Source of the DNA: Dehalococcoidia bacterium
GTDB lineage: Bacteria > Chloroflexota > Dehalococcoidia > SM23-28-2 > RBG-16-64-32
Length of the DNA: 64,000 nt
Assembly: GCA_030649945.1 (NCBI GenBank)
Contig: JAUSFE010000071.1
Location: 124,001-188,000 of the forward strand
Reading direction: 5' to 3'
The notes beneath the pieces were generated by a model. That model saw only the letters and a program-made list of their open reading frames with translations. It did no database searches and was not told where the DNA came from. The position numbers were made by a program, and so were the translations under genes. This document shows, in pieces, positions 1 through 9,536 of the stretch; position 1 is the first letter of the stretch, and each line of letters starts with the position of its first letter.

Positions 1-1221
1 TCCGCGGCGCGGCCGCGCTTGAAGGAGTTCTGTGAGCGGCTCAAGAGCTTCCTCTCCGAGCACGCGGCGAACGGGGGCGACAGCGAGAAGCGCCTGCGCC
101 TGAGCCACGGCATGCGCGTGCAGCCGGACTGGACGGACGGCGAGATCGCCTGGGAGAACCTGCGCCTTGCGCTCGGTGATACGGCCTCGCGGCTGGAGGC
201 GCTGGACGGCGCGCTGGGGCAGTCGGGCGACCTGGGGATCGTGAACCTGGAGCTGATCCAGTCGGACGTGCGCAACCTGATGGCGGAGGTGCAGGAGGCC
301 GTCGCGGGCATCGCCCACGGCCTGGAGGAGGATGACCCCCAGCGCGTCGTCTGGCTGGAGTGCGAGCGCGCGGACGGGGCGCTGGTCCTGGCCTGGGTGC
401 CGCTGGCCGTCGACGAGTTGCTCGGCGAGATGCTTTACGCCGGCCGGCGCAGCATCGTGTTGACGGGCGCCACGCTGCGCAGCCAGGGGAGCTTCCAGTA
501 CATGCAGGAGCGGCTGGGCCTGCAGGATGCCGATGTGCTGGAGCTGGGCTCGCCGTTCGACTACCCGCGCGCGGCGCTCGTGCTCGTTCCGAGCGATATG
601 CCGGAGCCGGACTCGCCGCACTATCTGGACGCGCTGGGCCGCGCGGTGATCGAACTGACCCGGGCCTCCCAGGGGAGGGCGCTGGTGCTGTTCACCTCGT
701 ACGCCGGGCTGCGGGCGGTGCACCGGATGGTGTCGGCGCCGCTGACGGAGGAGGGGATCGCCGTGCTGGGGCAGGGGATCGACGGCTCGCCGCGCCAACT
801 GGTGCGGGCGCTGAAGGCCAGCCCGAACACCGTGCTGCTGGGCACGGCCAGCTTCTGGGAGGGCGTGGACATACCGGGCGAGGCGCTCTCGCTGCTCGTC
901 ATGGCGCGGCTGCCGTTCGCCGTTCCCACGGACCCGGTGTTCGCGGCGCGGTCCGAACTGTACGAGGACGCGTTCGGCCAGTTCGCGCTGCCGCAGGCGG
1001 TCCTGCGTTTCAAGCAGGGGTTCGGGCGCCTGATCCGGACGAAGACGGACCGCGGCGTGATGGTGGTGCTGGACCGGCGCATCGTCAGCAAGTCTTACGG
1101 GCCGGACTTCCTCAACAGCCTGCCGCCCTGCACACGGCGCGAGGCGGCGCTGCGCGAGATGCCGGACCTGGTGGAGCGGTGGCTGGCCGCGCGCACGCCC
1201 GTAGGAAATCCGTCATCCTGA
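1..1221 (+). CDS. dinG: ATP-dependent helicase DinG-like, C-terminal part
   Basis: C-terminal two thirds of a superfamily 2 DNA helicase of the DinG/Rad3 (XPD-like) type, expected to unwind DNA in repair. The reading frame is open to base 1, so the true start lies outside the window and the TTG at 19 is not a start. Visible helicase_C_2 signatures are 'VLTGATLR' (about residue 154 of the visible part), 'ALVLFTSY' (motif IV region), 'GTASFWEGVDIPG' (motif V) and 'QGFGRLIRTKTDRGVM' (motif VI, arginine finger region). The Walker A and the N-terminal exonuclease or Fe-S region, if present, are not in view. The family call is firm; whether it is canonical DinG or a close relative cannot be decided from this part. 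Confidence 0.85.
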   Translation, partial: SAARPRLKEFCERLKSFLSEHAANGGDSEKRLRLSHGMRVQPDWTDGEIAWENLRLALGDTASRLEALDGALGQSGDLGIVNLELIQSDVRNLMAEVQEAVAGIAHGLEEDDPQRVVWLECERADGALVLAWVPLAVDELLGEMLYAGRRSIVLTGATLRSQGSFQYMQERLGLQDADVLELGSPFDYPRAALVLVPSDMPEPDSPHYLDALGRAVIELTRASQGRALVLFTSYAGLRAVHRMVSAPLTEEGIAVLGQGIDGSPRQLVRALKASPNTVLLGTASFWEGVDIPGEALSLLVMARLPFAVPTDPVFAARSELYEDAFGQFALPQAVLRFKQGFGRLIRTKTDRGVMVVLDRRIVSKSYGPDFLNSLPPCTRREAALREMPDLVERWLAARTPVGNPSS

Positions 1222-1296
1222 GCGGCATGACGTCTGCGCGCGGCCTTATGCATCTTCGCGAAGGACCTGGGGAGGGGCAGGCGCCCGCACGCAATG
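1205..1296 (-). repeat. dispersed repeat family A, copy 1
   Basis: On the minus strand this stretch matches the plus-strand copies at about 12366-12441 and 49155-49240. Shared words are 'CTGCCCCTCCCCAG', 'CCTTCGCGAAGATGC' and 'CGCTCAGGATGAC'. It covers the stop of the helicase gene and the ground before the next gene. Confidence 0.7.
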
Positions 1297-1310
1297 CCGG
1301 CGTCCCGCGT

Positions 1311-1688
1311 GTGCAACTCCGCCCCGCCACTGCCGAGGAGCGCAACGGCTGGGACGAACCCGACGTCGTCGCTATCACCCGCGCAGGCACCGCTGAACCG
1401 ATCGGCGCCATCGGCTTCACCATCGAGGCGGGGACGCTGACGGTGCGCCGGATGGAGGTGGCGCCGGCGCTGCGGGGCCGGGGCTACGGCTCGGAGGCGG
1501 TGCGTCTGCTGGAGAGCGAGGCCGTCCGCGGGCACGGCGTCACGCGCTTTGAGGCGCCGGCGCCGCAGAGCCTGGGGCTGGCGCTCTATTTCTGGCTGCG
1601 GCTGGGGTACCGCCCGGCCTCTGCGGACGGCCCGGAGTGGCGCCCGCTGACGGGGGGCGATATCATCTCGATGGTTCGGGAGGCGTAA
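1311..1688 (+). CDS. GNAT family N-acetyltransferase
   Basis: Small acetyltransferase of the GNAT fold, transferring an acetyl group from acetyl-CoA to an unidentified amine. The acetyl-CoA binding motif A is visible as 'VAPALRGRGYGSEAV', followed by 'LALYFWLRLGYRP', the usual C-terminal beta strand. The GTG at 1311 is chosen because the family fold begins at 'VQLRPATAEE'. An in-frame ATG at 1227 would add 28 residues encoded by dispersed repeat A, which is unlikely to be native protein. No good ribosome binding site is seen for either start. It follows the helicase directly and may be read with it. Substrate unknown. Confidence 0.7.
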   Translation: MQLRPATAEERNGWDEPDVVAITRAGTAEPIGAIGFTIEAGTLTVRRMEVAPALRGRGYGSEAVRLLESEAVRGHGVTRFEAPAPQSLGLALYFWLRLGYRPASADGPEWRPLTGGDIISMVREA

Positions 1689-1761
1689 CGTGGCGCCTCA
1701 ACGTTCCCCCTCGCCCGCGAAGCGGGAGAGGGGTAGGGGTGAGGGAAGGAGACATAACCCC

Positions 1762-3162
1762 GTGCAAGACATCTTCCGCCACATCGACGACCACAACGAC
1801 GACGCCATCCAGTCGCTGATCGACCTCTGCCGCCTGCCCACCGTGAGCGCGCAGAAGCGGGCGATCGCCGAGACGGCGGAGCACGTCGCGGCACTCTTAC
1901 GCGCCCTCGGGTTCGAGACGCAGGTCCTTCCGAAGCCTGTCCTGAGCGAAGCCGAAGGGCGGGAAGGCGCCCAGACGGGCGGACGTCCGTCCGGACACCC
2001 CGTGGTCTACGCCGAGGCGCGCGGCGCGTCCCCGCGGACGCTCCTCTTCTACGACCACTACGACGTGCAGCCGGCCGAGCCGCTGGACCTGTGGTCGTCG
2101 CCGCCGTTCGAGCCGGCCCTGCGCGACGGCAAGCTCTACGGCCGCGGCGTCTCCGACAACAAGGGCAACATCGCCGCCCGCCTGGCCGCCATCCGCGCCT
2201 GGCGGGAGGTGCGCGGCGAGCTGCCGTGCGCGATCAAGTTCTGCATTGAGGGCGACGAGGAGATCGGCAGCCCGCAGATGGAGGAGTTCGTGGCGGAGCA
2301 CCGCGAGTTGCTGGCCGCGGACGCCTGCATCTGGGAGGGCGGCGGCGTCACCTGGGAGGGCCTGCCGCAGGTGGTCCTGGGCGTCAAGGGGCTGCTCTAC
2401 GTGCAGCTGGAGGTGGGGACCGTGAACCGCGACGCGCACTCCTCCTACGGCACGGTGCTGCCCAACGCCGCCTGGCGCCTGGCCTGGGCCCTCTCGACGA
2501 TCAAGGGCCCAGACGAGCGCATCCTCATCGACGGGTTCTTCGACGCCGTGCGCCCGCCGACGCCCGAGGAGCGCGCGGCCATTGAGGCGATGCCGCGGGA
2601 GGACGCGGAGACGCTGGCGAGCTTCGGGATCAAGGAGGCGCTGCTGGGCGTGCGCGGCGTGGACTACATCGCCCGGCACCTGTTCGAGCCGACCGCAACG
2701 ATCGACGGCCTCTCGTCCGGCTACGAGGGCGAGGGGCCGAAGACGGTGCTGCCGGCGCGGGCGATGGCCAAGATGGACTTCCGCCTGGTGCCGGACCAGG
2801 ACCCGCACGACGTCCTGGCGAAGCTGCGCGCGCACCTGGACCGCCACGGCTTCGCCGACGTGCGTGTGACGGACCTGGGCGGCGAGCACCCGGCCCGCAC
2901 GCCGGTGACGGACCCCTTCGTGCGGGTGATGCGCGACGCCATCCGCGAGGCTTACGGCGCGGAGGCGGTGATCGTGCCGGCGATGGCGGGCACGGGGCCG
3001 CTGTACCCCTTCATCCAGACGCTGGGCCTGCCCACGGCCGACTGCGGCATCGGCTACCCGGACGCGCACATCCACGCCCCGGACGAGAACATCCGCATCG
3101 AGGACTTCCGCCGGGGGACGAAGGCGATCGCGGCGCTGCTGGGGCGTTTCGGGGCGTCCTGA
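1762..3162 (+). CDS. M20 family metallopeptidase (dipeptidase/deacylase type)
   Basis: Zinc-dependent exopeptidase or amidohydrolase of the M20 family (carnosinase/ArgE/DapE-like). Metal-site motifs in order are 'YDHYDVQP', 'GRGVSDNKGN', 'EGDEEIGS' (catalytic Glu pair) and the C-terminal 'GYPDAHIHAPDE' His. A dimerisation domain lies between about residues 205 and 330. The length, about 466 residues, is usual. GTG 1762 is preferred: a purine-rich GAGGGAAGGAG lies upstream, and the earlier in-frame ATG at 1690 would translate a repeat. Oddities: residues about 57-66 are encoded by a dispersed repeat (PVLSEAEG phrase), and the last codons and stop lie in another repeat (3151-3243). Substrate not predictable. 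Confidence 0.85.
   Translation: MQDIFRHIDDHNDDAIQSLIDLCRLPTVSAQKRAIAETAEHVAALLRALGFETQVLPKPVLSEAEGREGAQTGGRPSGHPVVYAEARGASPRTLLFYDHYDVQPAEPLDLWSSPPFEPALRDGKLYGRGVSDNKGNIAARLAAIRAWREVRGELPCAIKFCIEGDEEIGSPQMEEFVAEHRELLAADACIWEGGGVTWEGLPQVVLGVKGLLYVQLEVGTVNRDAHSSYGTVLPNAAWRLAWALSTIKGPDERILIDGFFDAVRPPTPEERAAIEAMPREDAETLASFGIKEALLGVRGVDYIARHLFEPTATIDGLSSGYEGEGPKTVLPARAMAKMDFRLVPDQDPHDVLAKLRAHLDRHGFADVRVTDLGGEHPARTPVTDPFVRVMRDAIREAYGAEAVIVPAMAGTGPLYPFIQTLGLPTADCGIGYPDAHIHAPDENIRIEDFRRGTKAIAALLGRFGAS
1931..1959 (+). repeat. PVLSEAEG-type dispersed repeat inside the M20 gene
   Basis: The core word reads CGAAGCCTGTCC then TGAGCGAAGCCGAAGGG and is translated in frame as KPVLSEAEG. The same word, inverted, forms the 3' end of the methyltransferase gene near 57921-57947. 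Relatives occur at 11484-11502 and 41452-41472. Confidence 0.85.
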
Positions 3163-3243
3163 CGCTGGACCGTACGAACGACCCGCGTAGGGGCAGGTCT
3201 CAGACCTGCCCCTACGCCGGAATCGCCGTCTGTGCTCCGCTCG
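3151..3243 (+). repeat. 93-bp dispersed repeat B, copy 1
   Basis: This stretch is the reverse complement of 41282-41374 with about 3 mismatches in 93 positions. It contains the palindrome GCAGGTCTCAGACCTGC flanked by GTAGGG/CCCTAC. It begins within the last codons of the M20 gene and includes its stop codon. Beyond the repeat, 3244-3427 holds only the duplicated zinc-gene tail and a short stretch without a recognisable feature. Confidence 0.9.
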
Positions 3244-3250
3244 TTCCTCA

Positions 3251-3340
3251 GTGCCCCCGGCCCACCGGTGGCTCGGGGGCCGCACCGCCGGGCAGCTCGC
3301 CGCGCAGGCAGGGGAAGCAGGCGAACTCCAGAGAGAGGTA
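3251..3340 (-). pseudogene. duplicated 3' tail of the neighbouring zinc-protein gene
   Basis: These 90 bases repeat 3431-3520 in the same orientation with about 3 differences. On the minus strand they correspond to the last 30 codons of the zinc-finger protein gene. The duplicate carries a TGA where the intact copy has TAG, and it has no 5' part or start. It is a gene-tail duplication remnant about 90 bp downstream of the intact copy. Confidence 0.75.
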
Positions 3341-3427
3341 ATCTTTATCTGCCGGCCGCCGGGATTCTTCGCCCTCCGCCCTCCGATCCTTCCCCCACCC
3401 CGCTCGGCTCTGAATGACAGGTCGCGG

Positions 3428-3688
3428 CTAGTGCCCCCGGCCCACCGGCGGCTCGGGGGCCGCACCGCCGGGCGGCTCGCCGCGCAGGCAGGGGAAGCAG
3501 GCGAACTCCAGCGAGAGGTACTGCTCGCTGATCCAGACCTCGCCGCAATCCCTGCCCTCGGCGTCTTCGCGCAGGCGCAGGTGGAAGCGCCGCTCGCAGC
3601 CGTTGCAGACGGCGGAGGCGGACTCGGCGGCCGGCTCGCCGCAGACGTGGCAGGGGGAGGAGTCGAGGGTCATGGGGTCATGGGTCAC
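3428..3688 (-). CDS. small cysteine-rich zinc-ribbon protein, unknown function
   Basis: An 86-residue protein with CxxC pairs at about residues 13/16, 28/31 and 64/67, plus C48 and H36, so it probably binds one or two zinc ions in a RING- or ribbon-like fold. The C-terminal 18 residues are Pro/Gly rich. The start is taken as GTG 3688, which overlaps the TGA of the upstream cca gene by four bases (GTGA); ATG codons at 3682 and 3673 are alternatives. The overlap implies translation coupled to the CCA-adding enzyme, though no functional link is known. I do not recognise the family. Confidence 0.6.
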   Translation of the reverse strand: MTHDPMTLDSSPCHVCGEPAAESASAVCNGCERRFHLRLREDAEGRDCGEVWISEQYLSLEFACFPCLRGEPPGGAAPEPPVGRGH

Positions 3689-4917
3689 GGGGTCAGAAGG
3701 CGGGATACGAACTGCTCCTCGTCGCGCCGGGACTTCACCTCACCGTTCAGCTTAGCAACTTTCAGCTGCCTCAGCGCGTCGCCGACCGGCGGGCCGGGCG
3801 AGACGCCGAGGGCGAGGACGTCGTCTCCGCGCAGGGCCGTGCGCACGTGGCGCAGGCGCAGCAGGTAATCCAGGCAACGCTCCCGTGTCAGCGCCAGCGT
3901 CGTGATGGCCGCGAGCGCCCACGCCGCCGGCAGTGGGTGCGGCGCCAGCATCTCGCACACGCGGCCGGCGCTGAGCGGCCGCTCGGCCAGGTCGGGCTCG
4001 ATGGCGCGCAGGTGCGGGACCGCAGCGATGCACTGCGCCTGCGTCCTGGTGAGGGCCAGCCGGCGCGCGAGGCCGGAGTCCCTGATGGAGGCCTCCCAGG
4101 CCAGGAGCGGCCAATAGGCTGCGTGCAGCGCCGGCGAGCGAAGATGGCGCAGCGTCTGGAACGCCTGCGCTTGAGCGGCGCTGAAAGACCAGGCGGGGTA
4201 GACTGCCCGCAGCGCGCCCAGCTCCTGCAGCCGCAGGAGGATGCGCTCGGGCTCGATCTCCCATAGCGTGCGGGAGATCTCGTGGTGGATGCGCGCCGCG
4301 CTGATGCTGTCCAGGTACGGCAGATCGCGCTGGAGGAGCTTGCTGGTACGGGGCTCGATGCTGCACGCCAGACGAGCCTCGTAGCGGGCGGCCCGCAAGA
4401 TGCGCGTGGCGTCATCGCGGAAGCTGGCGTCGTGCAGGACGCGGAGCCTGCGCGCGTTCAGGTCGCGCTCGCCGCCGGAGGGATCGGTCAGCTCGCCGCG
4501 ATGTTCACCGGTCAGGGCCAGGGCCATGGCGTTGATGGTGAAGTCGCGGCGCAGCAGGTCCTTGCGGATGGCGGCCGGGGTGACGGTGGGCAGGGCTCCC
4601 GGGCGCTGGTAGGTCTCGCTGCGGGCCGTGGCGAGGTCCAGCGTGAAGCCGTCGCCGCGCACGGTGGCGGTGAGGAAGCGGGCGTGGCGCACGGTGCGCA
4701 GACCGGGCAGGCCGGCGAGCAGGGCGGCGAGATCGCCCTCGACGGCGATATCGGCGTCGAGGGAAGGGAGGCCGAGCAGGAGGTCGCGCACGGGGCCGCC
4801 CACGAGGTAGAGGGCGATGCCGTTTCGCTCGGCCGCGTGGCAGAGCTGGCGGACGGTGTCGCGCCCCGCCGGCGGGAGCGCGCGGGACCACTTACCGATA
4901 AGGTTTGCCTTTTTCAT
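3685..4917 (-). CDS. cca: CCA-adding enzyme / poly(A) polymerase family tRNA nucleotidyltransferase
   Basis: Class II nucleotidyltransferase that adds or repairs the 3' CCA of tRNA, or a close poly(A) polymerase relative. Head-domain motifs are 'YLVGGPVRDLLLG' (about residue 32, G-G/S pattern), 'DADIAVEG' (catalytic Asp pair), 'RRDFTINAMAL', 'DPSGGERDL' and 'RILRAARYEARL'. A helical neck and body follow. At 410 residues the length fits. ATG 4917 is chosen (MKKAN) because it begins just before the conserved fold. A TACAAT -10 (4931-4936, minus strand) lies just upstream. Whether it adds CCA alone or shares the task cannot be read from sequence. Confidence 0.85.
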   Translation of the reverse strand: MKKANLIGKWSRALPPAGRDTVRQLCHAAERNGIALYLVGGPVRDLLLGLPSLDADIAVEGDLAALLAGLPGLRTVRHARFLTATVRGDGFTLDLATARSETYQRPGALPTVTPAAIRKDLLRRDFTINAMALALTGEHRGELTDPSGGERDLNARRLRVLHDASFRDDATRILRAARYEARLACSIEPRTSKLLQRDLPYLDSISAARIHHEISRTLWEIEPERILLRLQELGALRAVYPAWSFSAAQAQAFQTLRHLRSPALHAAYWPLLAWEASIRDSGLARRLALTRTQAQCIAAVPHLRAIEPDLAERPLSAGRVCEMLAPHPLPAAWALAAITTLALTRERCLDYLLRLRHVRTALRGDDVLALGVSPGPPVGDALRQLKVAKLNGEVKSRRDEEQFVSRLLTP

Positions 4918-4946
4918 AGATAGCGGACTTATTGTAGAGTGTTTTA

Positions 4947-4976
4947 TTGACAGGGGCGTGGGGGTCGCCCTATCAT
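4947..4976 (+). promoter_or_regulatory. sigma-70-type promoter for rnc
   Basis: TTGACA at 4947-4952, an 18-base spacer, then TATCAT at 4971-4976. It points toward rnc (start 5132) and gives a leader of about 150 nt. It overlaps the divergent promoter region of cca. Confidence 0.7.
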
Positions 4977-5041
4977 GGCCGGGGTTGAGCTTGCGACGGG
5001 GAGCCGCTTTCGGGCGGCTCTCTTTATCCAGGGGTAATACC

Positions 5042-5114
5042 CTGAGCGCAGCGAAAAATCCGTCACGCGCACGCGATCCGCTCGTCGTGACGACGGATCC
5101 TTCGCTCCACTCAG
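5042..5114 (+). promoter_or_regulatory. long imperfect hairpin in the rnc leader
   Basis: CTGAGCGCAGCGAA..ATCCGTC at 5042-5064 can pair with GACGGATCC.TTCGCTCCACTCAG at 5091-5114. This gives a long imperfect double-stranded stem in the untranslated leader. It is a natural RNase III substrate shape lying upstream of the RNase III gene itself. The words also belong to a dispersed repeat family. Confidence 0.6.
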
Positions 5115-5131
5115 AGAGACGGATAGGTGCT

Positions 5132-5851
5132 ATGGTTAGGCAGGCAACGGTATCGCGTCCCCACCCAATCGAGGAGTTGGAGCAGAAGCTGGACATCGCC
5201 TTCCGCAACCCGGCGCTGCTGCAGCAGTCCATGTACCACCGGTCCTACCTCAATGAGTCCGAGCAAGAGGTGGAGTCCAACGAGCGCCTGGAGTTCCTGG
5301 GCGACGCCGTCCTGGGCCACGTCATCTCTGAGAAGCTCTACCGGGACTATCCGGCGCTGAGCGAGGGGCACCTGAGCCAGATCCGCGCCCTGCTCGTGCG
5401 CTGGGACGCGCTGGCCCGGGCGGCGGAGCGCATCGCCCTGGGCGACTATCTGGTGCTGGGCCGCGGCGAAGAGCTGTCCGGCGGGCGAGGCCGGCCGTCC
5501 AACCTGGCGGGCGGCCTGGAGGCGCTGATCGGCGCGGCGTTCCTGGACGGCGGCGTGCCCAGGGCCAAGAAGCTGGTGCTGCGGCTGCTGAAGCCGGACC
5601 TGGAGGAGATCGCGGCAGGGGGGTTCACCGCGGACAGCAAGTCGGAGCTGCAGCACGTCTCGCAGACGCGCTGGCGGCAGATCCCGCACTACCGCCTGAT
5701 CTCATCGGAGGGACCGGACCACGCGAAGCTGTTCACTGTTGAGGTGACCGTGGATGACCAGGTGCTGGGCCGCGGGCAGGGCAGGAGCAAGAAGCAGGCG
5801 GAGCTGAACGCGGCAAGGCAGGCGCTGGAAACCCTGGCGGCGACCAATTAA
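5132..5851 (+). CDS. rnc: ribonuclease III
   Basis: Double-strand-specific endoribonuclease for rRNA and mRNA processing. The catalytic signature 'ERLEFLGDAVL' (about residue 45) is intact, followed by the second acidic cluster 'GGLEALIGAAFLD', and a C-terminal double-stranded-RNA-binding domain from about residue 165 ('SELQHVSQTRW...GRSKKQAELNAARQAL'). The length, 239 residues, is typical. ATG 5132 is chosen because upstream codons fall in the hairpin leader. It lies 11 bases before smc, an arrangement common in many bacteria, and probably shares its transcript. The leader hairpin suggests self-cleavage control. Confidence 0.95.
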   Translation: MVRQATVSRPHPIEELEQKLDIAFRNPALLQQSMYHRSYLNESEQEVESNERLEFLGDAVLGHVISEKLYRDYPALSEGHLSQIRALLVRWDALARAAERIALGDYLVLGRGEELSGGRGRPSNLAGGLEALIGAAFLDGGVPRAKKLVLRLLKPDLEEIAAGGFTADSKSELQHVSQTRWRQIPHYRLISSEGPDHAKLFTVEVTVDDQVLGRGQGRSKKQAELNAARQALETLAATN

Positions 5852-5862
5852 CGGCACACGCT

Positions 5863-8800
5863 GTGTACCTGAAACGCCTGGATCTCTACGGCTTCAAGAG
5901 CTTCGCCGCTCGCACTGCGTTTGACTTCGGCCAGGGCATAACCGCCATCGTCGGGCCCAACGGCTCCGGCAAGTCCAACATCGCGGACGCCCTGCGCTGG
6001 GTGCTGGGCGAGCAGTCCGGCCGCCTCCTGCGCGCCAGGAAGCTGGATGACATAATCTACGCCGGCTCCGGCAAGCGCCCGCGGGGCGATAAAGTGGGGG
6101 TCACGCTCACCCTGGATAACAGCGACGGCTGGCTGCCCGTGGACGCTGCCGAGGTCGCCATCTCCCGCCGCGGCGCCCGTAACGGCGATAGCGACTATCT
6201 CATCAACGGCAAGCGCGTCCGCCTGCGGGAGCTGCAGGCCATCCTGATGAGGGCGGAAGTCACGCAGAACTCCTACGCCATCATCGGCCAGGGGCTCGTG
6301 GAGAGCGTTCTCAACCTGCGCCCGGAGGACAGGCGCCAGCTGATTGAGGAGGCGGCGGACATCCAGCGCTACCGGCTGAAGATCGAGGAGGCGCAGGACC
6401 GCCTCGTGTCCACCCATGAGAACGTGGAACGCGTGAAGCTGCTGATCAAGGAGATCGCGCCGCGGATGGCGCAGTTGGAGCGCCAGGCCAGGCGGGCGGG
6501 CGAGCACTCGCAGCTGGCGAAGCAGCTGGCCCAGTACCTGCGCGTCTTCTACGAAGAGTCCTGGCACGGCGCCCAGGAGTCCCTGACCGTCTCGCGGGCG
6601 AGCCACGACCAGGCCCAGGCGGAGTTCACGCAGGCCAGGGTGGCCCTGGAGACCTGCCAGCGCGACCTTGCCGACGTCACGGACCGCCTGGAAGAACGCC
6701 GGCAGACGGCAGCAGCGGCCGGCGCCGAGCGCGACCGCGTTGACCAGAGCCTGAGAGAGCTGGACCGCCGGCTGGCGGTGGCCCGGGAGCGCCGGGGTAT
6801 CCTGCAGGCCCGCGGGGGCGAGCTGCAGGAGGAGATCGCGGCGCTGGAGCGGGAGCGGCAGCGCGCCTCCGGGGTGCTGGCGGTGGAGGCGGAGGAGAGG
6901 GCGCGGCTGGGGCAGGCGGTGGCGGCGGCGCGGCAGGCCTGGCAGGCGCGCCAGGAGGAGCTGTCCGGGCTGGAGCAGGAGTTCCGCGAGACGCTGGCCC
7001 ACGCGGCGGACGCCGAGGCCCGCAGCAAGCGGCTGCTGACGGCGGCGGCGGAGCTGAAGGCCCGCCTGCGCCGGCTGGAGGACACCCAGCGCGACCTGGA
7101 GCGCGAGGCTTCGCGCCTGGACACGCGCCGGCGCTCTCTGGTGAACCAGATGGCGGAGCAGTTGCGGGTGCTGCGCGGCCTGCGGGCCCAGGAGGCGCAA
7201 CTGCTGGCGGAGGTGGCCCACACGTCCGCTCGGCGGCAGGCGCTGGACCTGGAGGTGCAGGAGGCGCGTGAATCCCTGGCAAAGGTGGAGGCGACCCAGA
7301 ACGAGCGCCGCGGCAAGAGGGAAGGCCTGGAGGCGCGGCTGAACGTGATTTCCGAGGCGCAACAGCAGGCGCTGGCCTCGCAGCCCGAGCGCACCGTGAC
7401 CATCGAGGGCGCGGTGGCCACGGTGTACGAGGTGATCCGCGTGCCACGCGGCCTGGAGGAGGCGATCGCGGCGGCGCTGGCGGACCAACTGGAGGCGTTC
7501 GTCTTCGACCGCCAGGGAGACGCCATGGCGGCGGTGCAGGCGCTCGTGGACCAGAAGGGGCCGCGGGTGACGGCGCTGCCGCTGGACGGGATGAAGCAGG
7601 TCTACCCGCTGAACGTGCTCAAGGAGCGGGGGGTGCTGGGTGTGGCCGCGAAGCTGGTCAAGTGCCAGCCGCGTTACGAGAAGCTCATGAACGCCCTCCT
7701 CGGGCGTACCATCATCGTCCAGGACAGCGCCACGGCCGCGCGGCTGCAGAAGCGCGGGCTGGGGACGCTGGTAACCGCGGACGGCATCGTCTTCCATCCC
7801 TCGGGCGCCATCAGCGGCGGGCAGCCGCAGGCCAGCCGTCCCTTCGTGCTGGAGTACGAGCGCGACCTGGAGACGCTGCCCAGGGAGATGGACCGCATCC
7901 AGCGCTCGCTGGAGATTACGGGGCGCGAGGCGGACGCTCTGCGGCAGCGGCTGCGCGGGGCGGAGACGGCGCTGGCGGCGCTGACCCGGGAGGCGGACGA
8001 GGCGCTGGACCGGCGGCAGAAGCTGCAGGACGCAATGGGCGAGCGCCAGCAGAAGCTCTCGCACTTCCGGGGCGAGCTGCGCGGGCTCATCGGCTCGCAG
8101 GTGGCGCTGCGGGAGCAAGGGCGGGCCTACCAGCAGGAGGCGGACCGCGTGACCCAGGAGCGCGAGGCCCAGCTCGGCGAGTCGAAGGAGGCGGCGGAGA
8201 CGGCCAGGCAGCTCTCGCGGGCGGACGGACTGTTCAAGGACCGCCGCAAGACGCTGCTCAAGTCCGTGAACGAGGCCGCCGACGCCCTCGCCCAGGTGGA
8301 CGGCGAGCTGCGCTCTCTCACCGCCGGGCGCGAGAACGCGGAGGCGGCGCTGGCCCGCATCGAGGCGCAGGTTAACGCCAAGAGCGTGCAACTGCGCGGG
8401 CTGGAGATGGAGATTTCGACGCTGGACTCCACCGTCGGCTCGGACGAGGCGGCGACGGCGCAGGCGCGCTCGCAGATGGAGACGCTGCTGGCCGGCACGG
8501 AGCCGGAGCAGGAGGGCGCGCGCCACCTGGAAGCCCGCCAGCGGGACCTGCACTCACAGGTGCTCGCCGCTCAGAACCGCCTGTTTCAGGCGGAGCGTCG
8601 CCTGCTGGCGACGGAGGCCGAGGTGCGGCGCTGGCAGTCTGAGATGGAGACGCTGCGCGTGCGCATGGCGGAGGACGGGCTGGTGGTCTCCGCGGACGGC
8701 GACATCCTGGGGGAGCGCGTGGAGACGCCGCCGGCGGTGCCGTTCTGGCTGGCCGCGGATGGCGCGGCCGAAGAGGGCCCCGGCGGTCTGAGGCCGATCT

Positions 8801-9492
8801 CCGGCGGCGCCGCCGTGGACCGCGAGGCGCTGCGCCTGGAGATCGAAGGGCTCAGGGCCCGCATCCGGGCGCTGGGCCCGGTGAACGTGGAGGCGGAGGT
8901 AGACTACGAGTCGCTCCGGGAACGGCACGACTTCCTCGCCGGGCAGGTGCGGGACCTGGAGGGCGCGGAGCAGTCGTTGCATCACGCCATCGGCGAGCTG
9001 AACGGGCTGATGCGCAAGCGGTTCGAGACGACATTCCTGCGCGTGGCGGAGGGGTTCGAGCGCAACTTCCAGACGTTCTTCGGGGGCGGGCACGCGCGGC
9101 TGCGGCTGACGGACCCGAAGGACCCGGGCGCCTCGGGCATCGAGATCGAGGCGCAGCCGCCCGGGAAGCGCACGCACAGCCTGACGCAGCTGTCCGGCGG
9201 CGAGAAGGCGCTGACGGCGGTATCGCTCTTGTTCGCGCTGCTGCAGGTGAACCCCTCGCCCTTCTGCGTGCTGGACGAGGTGGACGCCATGCTGGACGAG
9301 GCCAACGTCGCCCGCTTCGCCACCGCCCTCAAGGAGCTGTCGCAGCGCACTCAGTTCGTCGTCATCACGCACAACCGGCGGACCATCGAGGTGGCGGACA
9401 GCATCTACGGCATCTCCATGGCGCCGGACGCCGCCTCGCGCGTCCTCTCCATGCGCCTGGCGGACGTCCCGGCCGCGGCCGTCGAGAACTGA
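5863..9492 (+). CDS. smc: chromosome segregation protein SMC
   Basis: Structural maintenance of chromosomes ATPase that compacts and separates chromosomes with ScpA/ScpB. At 1209 residues it is full length. Walker A 'GPNGSGKSN' lies near residue 32. The N-terminal coiled coil spans about 170-500, the hinge about 505-660 and the C-terminal coil to about 1040. The signature '[14 protein letters not shown]' is near 1109 and Walker B '[16 protein letters not shown]' near 1133. The start is GTG 5863, directly before the conserved '[13 protein letters not shown]'. No frameshift is seen. It is cotranscribed with rnc. Its customary downstream partner ftsY follows after a receiver-like gene and a candidate ncRNA. 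Confidence 0.96.
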   Translation: MYLKRLDLYGFKSFAARTAFDFGQGITAIVGPNGSGKSNIADALRWVLGEQSGRLLRARKLDDIIYAGSGKRPRGDKVGVTLTLDNSDGWLPVDAAEVAISRRGARNGDSDYLINGKRVRLRELQAILMRAEVTQNSYAIIGQGLVESVLNLRPEDRRQLIEEAADIQRYRLKIEEAQDRLVSTHENVERVKLLIKEIAPRMAQLERQARRAGEHSQLAKQLAQYLRVFYEESWHGAQESLTVSRASHDQAQAEFTQARVALETCQRDLADVTDRLEERRQTAAAAGAERDRVDQSLRELDRRLAVARERRGILQARGGELQEEIAALERERQRASGVLAVEAEERARLGQAVAAARQAWQARQEELSGLEQEFRETLAHAADAEARSKRLLTAAAELKARLRRLEDTQRDLEREASRLDTRRRSLVNQMAEQLRVLRGLRAQEAQLLAEVAHTSARRQALDLEVQEARESLAKVEATQNERRGKREGLEARLNVISEAQQQALASQPERTVTIEGAVATVYEVIRVPRGLEEAIAAALADQLEAFVFDRQGDAMAAVQALVDQKGPRVTALPLDGMKQVYPLNVLKERGVLGVAAKLVKCQPRYEKLMNALLGRTIIVQDSATAARLQKRGLGTLVTADGIVFHPSGAISGGQPQASRPFVLEYERDLETLPREMDRIQRSLEITGREADALRQRLRGAETALAALTREADEALDRRQKLQDAMGERQQKLSHFRGELRGLIGSQVALREQGRAYQQEADRVTQEREAQLGESKEAAETARQLSRADGLFKDRRKTLLKSVNEAADALAQVDGELRSLTAGRENAEAALARIEAQVNAKSVQLRGLEMEISTLDSTVGSDEAATAQARSQMETLLAGTEPEQEGARHLEARQRDLHSQVLAAQNRLFQAERRLLATEAEVRRWQSEMETLRVRMAEDGLVVSADGDILGERVETPPAVPFWLAADGAAEEGPGGLRPISGGAAVDREALRLEIEGLRARIRALGPVNVEAEVDYESLRERHDFLAGQVRDLEGAEQSLHHAIGELNGLMRKRFETTFLRVAEGFERNFQTFFGGGHARLRLTDPKDPGASGIEIEAQPPGKRTHSLTQLSGGEKALTAVSLLFALLQVNPSPFCVLDEVDAMLDEANVARFATALKELSQRTQFVVITHNRRTIEVADSIYGISMAPDAASRVLSMRLADVPAAAVEN

Positions 9493-9536
9493 CGGGCCCG
9501 AGTCCCGCGCACACTCGGCCGCGCCGCGGCGCTAGA

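Noticed and set aside
1897-3465. Long open frame on the minus strand opposite the M20 gene
   Set aside because: The protein is Arg/His/Val-rich without any motif and mirrors the codon pattern of the plus-strand peptidase. High GC creates such antisense frames.
5848-8553. 900-codon open frame opposite smc
   Set aside because: Composition (Leu/Arg/Gln/His-rich) and lack of motifs mark it as the shadow of SMC codons.
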